Below are positions 7,623-12,694 of a DNA stretch of 15,531 bases, one piece after another; position 1 is the stretch's first letter, and each line of letters starts with the position of its first letter. Under the pieces are notes generated by a model, which saw nothing but the letters and a program-made list of their open reading frames with translations, was not told where the DNA came from and searched no databases. Source of the DNA: Caldithrix sp. RBG_13_44_9 (lineage in GTDB: Bacteria; Calditrichota; Calditrichia; RBG-13-44-9); NCBI GenBank assembly GCA_001771055.1, contig MESS01000049.1:1-15531 (forward strand), read 5' to 3'. The translations under genes and the position numbers were made by a program.

Positions 7623-7630
7623 CTCCTTTT
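7623..7630 (-). promoter_or_regulatory. RBS deciding the GTG start of yajC
   Basis: AAAAGGAG is immediately followed by ATG (7622-7620) with no spacer, while GTG (7616-7614), two codons later in the same frame, has an ideal 6-nt spacer. The effect is a protein two residues shorter. Confidence 0.65.
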
Positions 7631-7699
7631 TGTGAATTTCATTTAATAAGCCGTAAATATAAAAGCGAAGGTCTATATATACAAATTTATTTTAGGAAA

Positions 7700-8833
7700 T
7701 CAGATACTTTCAATTGATGAATAGATTTCTAAAAATTGTTTTTTAAAGCTGTTAAAGAATCGATCTAAAATGGCTTGCCTGGCCTGTTTTAATAAATTCA
7801 TATAAAAATAGATATTGTGATAGGTAGCTAATCGTAAACCCAGTACTTCGTTGATATTAAACAGGTGACGGATATAGGCCCGGCTGAAATTCCGGCAGCT
7901 ATAACAACTACAACCTGGATCGATAGGTTGAAAATCCGATTTATAGTCAGCGTTGCGTATTACTAGTTTGCCAAATCTGGTAAAAAGTGTACCATTCCTG
8001 GCATTTCGAGTAGGAATGACGCAATCAAACATATCCACACCCCGCTCAATTGCATTTAAAATATCCACCGGTGTTCCAACTCCCATTAGATATTTTGGCT
8101 TTTGGTGTGGCATTCGGGTGGTACAGAATTCAGTGATCTCATTGCGCTTCTCCCAGGATTCACCAACCGCTAAGCCTCCAATGGCATATCCATCAAAGTC
8201 CAAGTCTATCAATTTATCGATGCTTTCTTTTCGAAGGTCAGGGTAAATACCACCCTGGATTACAGCGAATTGATATTGCCGGAATTGATATAATGGCCGG
8301 AGATTTAAAAAATATTTCCGGGCTATATCAGCCCATTTAAAGGTTAGCAGATGTGCGTTTCGGGAGGTGGTTTTATCGCTGGGATTAGGTATACATTGAT
8401 CCAAAACCAGAATGATATCGGAGCCAATTACCCGCTGGATGTCCACTACTTTATGCGGGGTAAAGAAATGGCTGGATCCGTCCCAGTGCGACTTGAATTC
8501 CACTCCCTCCTCGGATATTTTTTTCAGCTCATCCAGGCTGTACACCTGGAAGCCGCCGCTGTCAGTGAGAATAGGTCCTGACCAGTTTATGAATCGATGC
8601 AGACCGCCGGCTTTTTCCAGAATTTCCAGACCCGGCTTTAGATAAAGGTGATAGGTATTTGCCAGGATAATCTGCACCTCACTGGAAATGAGGTCCTCAG
8701 GACTTAAGGTTTTTATCGTTCCAATACTACCGACCGGCATAAAAACAGGAGTCTTCACTACACCATGCTCAGTAAAAAATGATGTGGCCCGTGCCTTGGA
8801 ATTCACATCTTCGGCATCAATCTGAAATTTCAT
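7700..8833 (-). CDS. tgt: tRNA-guanine(34) transglycosylase
   Basis: Bacterial Tgt swaps guanine 34 for preQ1 in tRNAs with GUN anticodons, a step in queuosine synthesis. The 377-residue TIM barrel shows TDSGGFQVYSL (90-100, D91 the general base), LDQC (144-147), VIQGG (191-195), GGLAVGE (219-225), DMFDCVIPTRNARNG (267-281, with the nucleophilic Asp at 270 by alignment to Zymomonas Tgt D280), and the zinc site C308, C310, C313, H339. DQC in place of the more usual DEC changes a neighbour of the substrate-binding Asp, not the Asp itself. The start is ATG at 8833; the SD is weak. It lies 61 nt after the unknown 226-aa gene and 77 nt before the yajC SD region, all in one direction. Other queuosine genes are not in the window. 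Confidence 0.97.
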   Translation of the reverse strand: MKFQIDAEDVNSKARATSFFTEHGVVKTPVFMPVGSIGTIKTLSPEDLISSEVQIILANTYHLYLKPGLEILEKAGGLHRFINWSGPILTDSGGFQVYSLDELKKISEEGVEFKSHWDGSSHFFTPHKVVDIQRVIGSDIILVLDQCIPNPSDKTTSRNAHLLTFKWADIARKYFLNLRPLYQFRQYQFAVIQGGIYPDLRKESIDKLIDLDFDGYAIGGLAVGESWEKRNEITEFCTTRMPHQKPKYLMGVGTPVDILNAIERGVDMFDCVIPTRNARNGTLFTRFGKLVIRNADYKSDFQPIDPGCSCYSCRNFSRAYIRHLFNINEVLGLRLATYHNIYFYMNLLKQARQAILDRFFNSFKKQFLEIYSSIESI

Positions 8834-8894
8834 GATTTACTCAGTGGAGCAAAAAAAAATCTATGCAGAAATCAGGAGAAAATATGGTCAATCA

Positions 8895-9575
8895 TTAAAC
8901 CATTTCGATATCTATGACCAGGTCTTTCTGGATATTAAATTGTTTGCTGATTATTTTCTCAAGCTCAATTCGGTTTATTTTTTCAATTTTTAAGGTAAAA
9001 TTTTCATTCAGCTCATCTTTCTCAAGAATGACTCCCTCAATATTGATCGTTCCTTTATGTTTAGTATCAAAGTAGGCCACAATCACCTTATCACCCTTAT
9101 CGAGTGCAGCCAGGATTTCCTTTAGGCTGGAAATATTTCGCTCCTTTTCCATCAACTCTTTATCAAGAGATAAAGTAATGTCCTTAATATCCCCATCATT
9201 ATAAAAAAACTCCAGCACACCCCCACCCCGTTTAGCATATATCAGGTTTCGGGTGGCGCTTTCAATCATCATTCTCTCCAGATTGACAATTCGCCCGGTA
9301 AAGCCAAAGTTGGAAATATCAATGATCTCCACCACAATTGGCATATCATCAAGCATACCATCATAACCTATTCTGGACATTTCTACCTGTTTACCAATTC
9401 CCGCTTCCTGGATTCGTCTTTTTACCTCATCGGGTTGTAAGGCACCACCCCGGATAATGAATTTTTCCTTTTTCTTCTTAAATGGCCAGAAAAAGAAACG
9501 AGCTGGAGTATCAGGTTGAAAAACACCATAACTATCTCCTCTCCCCGGTGAGAAATGAATTTTTCTTAGGCTCAT
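8895..9575 (-). CDS. Conserved-looking hypothetical protein, 226 aa, first gene of the tgt-yajC-def-fmt group
   Basis: I do not recognise this family. The 226-residue protein has no signal peptide or membrane segment. It begins with a Gly/Pro-aromatic stretch (about 9-32), a lysine run (KKKK, 33-36), then a helical piece (about 47-60, QPDEVKRRIQEAG). Two strand-rich segments follow: about 80-135, containing DISNFGFTGRIVNLER and RGGGVLEF, and about 163-225, separated by a charged helix (136-160). The strand-rich parts could be small barrels; a PilZ- or Sm-like fold is a guess, and the PilZ RxxxR motif is absent. I chose ATG at 9575 because GGAG (9584-9581) is 5 nt upstream; a GTG at 9581 overlaps that SD and cannot be used. 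Its place directly before tgt suggests a cytosolic housekeeping role tied to RNA or membrane biogenesis, but that is context only. Confidence 0.8.
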   Translation of the reverse strand: MSLRKIHFSPGRGDSYGVFQPDTPARFFFWPFKKKKEKFIIRGGALQPDEVKRRIQEAGIGKQVEMSRIGYDGMLDDMPIVVEIIDISNFGFTGRIVNLERMMIESATRNLIYAKRGGGVLEFFYNDGDIKDITLSLDKELMEKERNISSLKEILAALDKGDKVIVAYFDTKHKGTINIEGVILEKDELNENFTLKIEKINRIELEKIISKQFNIQKDLVIDIEMV

Positions 9576-9580
9576 ACACA

Positions 9581-9584
9581 CTCC
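9581..9584 (-). promoter_or_regulatory. RBS deciding the ATG start at 9575
   Basis: GGAG is 5 nt from ATG (9575-9573). The upstream in-frame GTG (9581-9579) shares its first base with this SD, so it cannot be the initiator. Confidence 0.6.
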
Positions 9585-9607
9585 GGCTGAGTTATTTTGT
9601 TTTCAAA

Positions 9608-9635
9608 ATTATGATATTATCCTATGAAATGCAAA
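9608..9635 (-). promoter_or_regulatory. Weak promoter candidate for the 226-aa gene and tgt group
   Basis: On the minus strand TTTGCA (9635-9630) and CATAAT (9613-9608) are 16 nt apart, four and five matches to consensus respectively. Position about 33 nt before the start codon is right, but in such AT-rich DNA this could be chance. Confidence 0.3.
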
Positions 9636-9690
9636 TTTTATTTTCTTAATCCCAAAATTATTAATTGGTTATGAACACCTAGTGCGCAGT

Positions 9691-9726
9691 CGATTCATAG
9701 TGATTCCGAACAAAGAATCGTTTTTT
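9691..9726 (+). repeat. Inverted repeat with trailing T tract, weak terminator-like
   Basis: CGATTC (9691-9696) and GAATCG (9715-9720) are a perfect inverted repeat; an alternative shorter-loop pairing uses GATTC at 9702-9706. TTTTTT (9721-9726) follows directly. As a plus-strand terminator it would have no obvious upstream gene, so it may be chance, a leader element of tdh, or the end of an unseen short transcript. Confidence 0.3.
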
Positions 9727-9805
9727 ATGGCAGAAATTGAATTACTGAGGTCGTAAAAGGCAGAATTTCACAATTACATTGAAAAAATTACAGATTATGA
9801 TTAAG

Positions 9806-9824
9806 CTTTGACATGCAAAGTCAA
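9806..9824. promoter_or_regulatory. Palindromic operator-like element upstream of tdh
   Basis: TTGAC (9808-9812) and GTCAA (9820-9824) form an inverted repeat with a 7-nt centre, and CTTTG/CAAAG (9806-9810, 9816-9820) form an overlapping one. It lies 89 nt before the tdh start. A dimeric regulator site is possible; it is not a match to any operator I know. Confidence 0.25.
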
Positions 9825-9912
9825 TTTTACTCGGATTTTTTAGTGTTTCACTCAAAAGATAAAATGAACTAGTGAAAAATCATGACACAAATTTTTTCGG
9901 GAGAAGTAGGGT

Positions 9913-10860
9913 ATGAAAATACTGATAACCGGTGCGGCCGGACAGATTGGTTCCGAACTAGTGGTGGCCTTGAGAAAGCAATATGGTATCTCAAATGTTA
10001 TTACCTCCGACATTAATTCAAAGGCGAATGAGGCGATTCTTCAAGAAGGACCTTTTGAGCTAGCAGATTGTACAAATTACCAACAGATCAAGAATGTTAT
10101 CCAAAAACACCATATCAAAGTGATCTACCACCTGGCAGCTATACTATCTGGGGTAGCAGAAGCAAAACCACAGCTGGCCTGGAATGTTAACATGAATGGA
10201 TTGTACCATATTCTGGAGCTGGCTCGTGAATACCATTGCTCGGTTTTTACTCCCAGCTCCATTGGGGCTTTCGGGCCTTCGACACCCCGGGATAAGACCC
10301 CCCAGGATACGATCCAACGCCCAACCAGCTGCTATGGAGTCACCAAAGTGGCAGGAGAATTATTATGTGATTATTATTTCCGCAAATATGGATTGGATAC
10401 CCGTGGACTTCGTTATCCCGGAATAATTTCAAATGTGACTCTTCCCGGCGGAGGCACTACTGATTATGCTGTTGAAATCTTTTATGAGGCAATACAGCAT
10501 AAAAAATATACCTGTTTTTTAAAACAAGGTACTTTTCTGGACATGATGTACATGCCTGATGCTTTACAGGCAGCCATTCAACTGATGGAAACCGATCCTA
10601 AAAATTTAAAACATCGAAATGCTTTTAACGTCACAGCCATGAGTTTTGCCCCTGAGCATATTTTTGGAGAAATTAAACAGCATATTCCGGACTTTACCAT
10701 GGACTATAAAATCGATCCAGTTCGCCAATGCATTGCGGATTCCTGGCCCAGAAGCATGGATGATTCAGCCGCCAGACAGGAATGGGGCTGGAGTCCGCAA
10801 TATGACCTATCGAAAATGACGACGGACATGATCCAGGTACTGTTAAAAAAACTGAAATAA
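9913..10860 (+). CDS. tdh: L-threonine 3-dehydrogenase, SDR (epimerase-like) type
   Basis: This enzyme oxidises L-threonine with NAD+ to 2-amino-3-ketobutyrate, which is normally cleaved by Kbl to glycine and acetyl-CoA or loses CO2 to give aminoacetone. It is the extended short-chain-dehydrogenase type, not the zinc type found in E. coli. Evidence in the 315 residues: nucleotide motif GAAGQIG (7-13), D33 at the end of beta-2 for NAD ribose, TPSSIGAFGPSTPR (113-126), catalytic YGVTK (Y141, K145), RYPGIIS (167-173), PGGGTTDYAVEIF (178-190) and MMYMPDA (211-217). This combination is characteristic of SDR-TDH and separates it from UDP-glucose epimerases. An SD-like GGGAG/TAGGG precedes the ATG. 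No kbl neighbour is present and no clear promoter was found, so regulation is unresolved. Identification is strong. Confidence 0.92.
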   Translation: MKILITGAAGQIGSELVVALRKQYGISNVITSDINSKANEAILQEGPFELADCTNYQQIKNVIQKHHIKVIYHLAAILSGVAEAKPQLAWNVNMNGLYHILELAREYHCSVFTPSSIGAFGPSTPRDKTPQDTIQRPTSCYGVTKVAGELLCDYYFRKYGLDTRGLRYPGIISNVTLPGGGTTDYAVEIFYEAIQHKKYTCFLKQGTFLDMMYMPDALQAAIQLMETDPKNLKHRNAFNVTAMSFAPEHIFGEIKQHIPDFTMDYKIDPVRQCIADSWPRSMDDSAARQEWGWSPQYDLSKMTTDMIQVLLKKLK

Positions 10861-10985
10861 TTGACAGATATATTCTTCATAGCAGGTATATTTTTAGAAA
10901 AAGCAGCTTCATAAAAAAGAAATGTTTTACCAGATGTTGAAAATGATTATTAAAGAGGCTTTCAGAAAGGTTATCCGTTTTTCTA

Positions 10986-11014
10986 TTGACTCATATTGAA
11001 GCAGCAATTATATT
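10986..11014 (+). promoter_or_regulatory. Sigma70-like promoter for the 451-aa gene
   Basis: TTGACT (10986-10991) and TATATT (11009-11014) are separated by 17 nt, each one mismatch from consensus. The predicted start at about 11021 leaves a short leader before the SD GGGAG (11026-11030) and the TTG start at 11039. So this gene is probably transcribed independently of tdh. Confidence 0.6.
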
Positions 11015-11038
11015 CGGAAAAAACCGGGAGCATTTAGA

Positions 11039-12394
11039 TTGTCCGAGCATCATCAAAAGACATTTATCTCGGTGCGAGAATTTATTGACAGCTGGGATAA
11101 AGAATTTTATGAATTCAATAATTTAGATTTTTTTATTTTTTTATTAATAAATCATCTCGGGAATCAATTAGAAAAGAGATTTTTTGTTGAACACCGGCGC
11201 CAGTCCAGATTGAACCTGGATTTCGATCAGATCGGCACGGTTTGCTTCAATTTATGTGATTCTTTCGAATATTTTCTGGAAGAAAACTGCTTTAGCTCCT
11301 GTCCGATAAATTGTACACGCGATCTGGATGGAACTATTGATGAAACTCAGCTGCAGGGCAATGAGAAAATAAGAAGAAAACTTGAACTGATCCAATCTTT
11401 CCTGGTAGGAAAGCTCGATAAAGAACAATGTCTGCGGCTGGATCTGATGAATCATGTTATTCTGGATTCCCTGTTGCAATTTTACAGCGAAGAAATGAGT
11501 ATCGAATTTGAAGAAAATGATATTATTTTGCTGGAACTGGCAGAATTTATTGAAAATGTGATCATTGAATTTATCCGCTTCGAAGGCCAGTCACTATTAC
11601 ATAAACCATTGGAACTGGCAGTTGATTATTTTGAAGAGTTATTGCAAAATGAGGAAGAGGATAAATCAGAAAACAGCTGGAAGGAAACACATCACGAATG
11701 GAAAGAAAACCGGGAAAAATTAGAATGGGAGAAAAATCCCGAAAATATCGAAGATGTATTTTCCCATTTTTTAAATGATGAGCATTACAATCCCCAAATA
11801 TCCCAACAGACCTTAGCTCACGACATTGATTATTTAAGCCGCTATTTAATGGATTATGTCAAGCTGGATAAAATTTCTGATTTAAAGGAAAGTCATCTGG
11901 CCGAGTTCCTTTCGGTATGGTTGACGCGAGAATTTATTCTATCGGATGTGAGACAAATTTCCCATATCTTCCGGGCTACTGCCAGATTTATTACTTTTCT
12001 TTTCCACCACTACCAAATCAATCTGAGGAAAGAATTTCTAAAGTATTACGACGTTTTGAAAATGGATCTACCACGGGTCATTCAGGCTACTAACACCTTT
12101 ATTTCCGAATACAATTTATTTGAAACGATTATCACCGCTGAACAGACCTACAGCGAACATAAAGTCGGTTATTATGAAATCATTGACATCCGAGATCGTT
12201 TAGATCGTATCATCGAAGCGAGAAATTTATTTGATTATGAAAATAATTTGATTTTTAAATTTGAGTCTTCAGCCTTTTTCCGATTGCGGAAAGGAGATAT
12301 TCTGCACGCCAGCATCATCCAGCGTTCACAAGATTGGGAAATATTAGAAATACAATTTATTTATCCCAATCTGGCGATGCCATATATCACTTAA
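11039..12394 (+). CDS. Unknown 451-aa helical protein with a five-cysteine cluster
   Basis: I do not recognise this family. The protein is soluble, mostly helical and acidic. A cluster of five cysteines, C69-X3-C73-X10-C84-X3-C88-X3-C92, lies in a protein with only one other Cys (C131), which suggests a metal or Fe-S site. A highly charged linker (about 203-240, with EEEDK and several Trp) divides it in two. Residues about 262-325 (YLSRYLMDYV, ISDLKESHLAEFL, ATARFITFLFHHY) have the spacing of a tyrosine-recombinase SAM-like core-binding domain, but no recombinase catalytic domain or R-H-R-Y set follows. The last 70 residues (LRKGDILHASI, WEILEIQFIYP) look strand-rich. The TTG start is set by GGGAG 8 nt upstream; no ATG exists in frame for over 130 codons. 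It has its own promoter and is followed by the sRNA-like locus. The coding call is sure; function is unknown. Confidence 0.85.
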   Translation: MSEHHQKTFISVREFIDSWDKEFYEFNNLDFFIFLLINHLGNQLEKRFFVEHRRQSRLNLDFDQIGTVCFNLCDSFEYFLEENCFSSCPINCTRDLDGTIDETQLQGNEKIRRKLELIQSFLVGKLDKEQCLRLDLMNHVILDSLLQFYSEEMSIEFEENDIILLELAEFIENVIIEFIRFEGQSLLHKPLELAVDYFEELLQNEEEDKSENSWKETHHEWKENREKLEWEKNPENIEDVFSHFLNDEHYNPQISQQTLAHDIDYLSRYLMDYVKLDKISDLKESHLAEFLSVWLTREFILSDVRQISHIFRATARFITFLFHHYQINLRKEFLKYYDVLKMDLPRVIQATNTFISEYNLFETIITAEQTYSEHKVGYYEIIDIRDRLDRIIEARNLFDYENNLIFKFESSAFFRLRKGDILHASIIQRSQDWEILEIQFIYPNLAMPYIT

Positions 12395-12425
12395 TGGTCT
12401 CAAAACAGGTTATCAGAAAATATTC

Positions 12426-12454
12426 TTGATTTATTAAAACAGCAGTTATATATT
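12426..12454 (+). promoter_or_regulatory. Promoter of the putative small RNA
   Basis: TTGATT (12426-12431) and TATATT (12449-12454) are spaced by 17 nt, four and five matches to consensus. The predicted transcription start (12461-12462) coincides with the first base of the 12-bp stem arm, which strengthens the call. The spacer and -10 context (CAGCAGTTATATATTC) resemble those of the promoter at 10986-11014. Confidence 0.55.
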
Positions 12455-12460
12455 CAAACG

Positions 12461-12560
12461 CAGACAATGGGGCTCTCCCCTCAAAAAAACCTCCCTCCCA
12501 AATTAAAAATATTTTGGCCCCATTGTCTCTGAAGGGACATCTTTCGAGATGTCCCTTTTT
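12461..12560 (+). ncRNA. Putative small regulatory RNA, about 100 nt
   Basis: No coding ORF with an SD is present, but the structure is strong. The 5' arm AGACAATGGGGC (12462-12473) pairs perfectly over 12 bp with GCCCCATTGTCT (12517-12528), enclosing about 43 nt. That loop carries two C-rich tracts, TCTCCCCTC (12474-12482) and CCTCCCTCCC (12490-12499), separated by seven A. Three bases after the stem begins an intrinsic terminator. A promoter sits so that transcription starts at the stem's first base. C-rich exposed loops are known in some bacterial sRNAs that pair with Shine-Dalgarno sites; here that role is inference. An alternative local hairpin GGGG-CTCT-CCCC (12469-12480) would compete with the long stem. 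It does not match 6S, SRP or tmRNA features I know. It could also be a leader or attenuator for aconitase. Confidence 0.55.
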
Positions 12561-12562
12561 AT
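12532..12562 (+). terminator. Strong intrinsic terminator
   Basis: AAGGGACATCT (12532-12542) and AGATGTCCCTT (12547-12557) form a perfect 11-bp stem closed by a TTCG tetraloop and run into TTTTTATTTT. On the minus strand the stem is not followed by T, so it works for plus-strand transcripts: the putative sRNA and any read-through from the 451-aa gene. It would also insulate, or attenuate, aconitase 132 nt downstream. Confidence 0.92.
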
Positions 12563-12682
12563 TTTCCACCAAAATTCTGCCGGGATAATAAGAATATTAG
12601 AGGCATTGAATATTAAAAGGAGATTCATTAATTTTGGAATAAAAATTTTACTTGACTATCGCACAGTAAAGAAATATCGGTG

Positions 12683-12690
12683 AAAGGAGG
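12683..12690 (+). promoter_or_regulatory. RBS deciding the ATG start of aconitase
   Basis: AAAGGAGG is 4 nt before ATG (12695-12697). The longer reading from GTG at 12680 would translate through this SD and is therefore rejected, making the protein five residues shorter. Confidence 0.85.
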
Positions 12691-12694
12691 ACTA

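Larger units (their letters stand above)
9582..9912. other. Divergent intergenic region (331 bp)
   Basis: This AT-rich region separates the minus-strand tgt group from the plus-strand tdh gene. It holds a weak minus-strand promoter candidate (9608-9635), an inverted repeat followed by six T (9691-9726), and a palindromic TTGAC element (9806-9824). No ORF with an SD, no tRNA and no strong promoter for tdh could be found; the best plus-strand -10-like boxes have poor -35 partners. Confidence 0.6.

Noticed and set aside
7700..8833. DEC to DQC change in Tgt as a sign of lost function
   Set aside because: The substrate-contacting Asp and all catalytic and zinc residues are present; the changed residue is a neighbour.
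10861..10892. TTGACA right after the tdh stop with TATATT downstream as a promoter
   Set aside because: The spacer is 20 nt, well outside the working range; the promoter at 10986-11014 is far better.
12387..12572. Minus-strand 61-codon ORF opposite the sRNA locus
   Set aside because: It exists only because the hairpin arms are stop-free on the other strand; its frame covers both inverted repeats, and it has no family resemblance.
12652..12680. TTGACT-17-TATCGG as an aconitase promoter
   Set aside because: The -10 box matches only three bases and transcription would begin inside the acnA SD, leaving no usable ribosome binding site.
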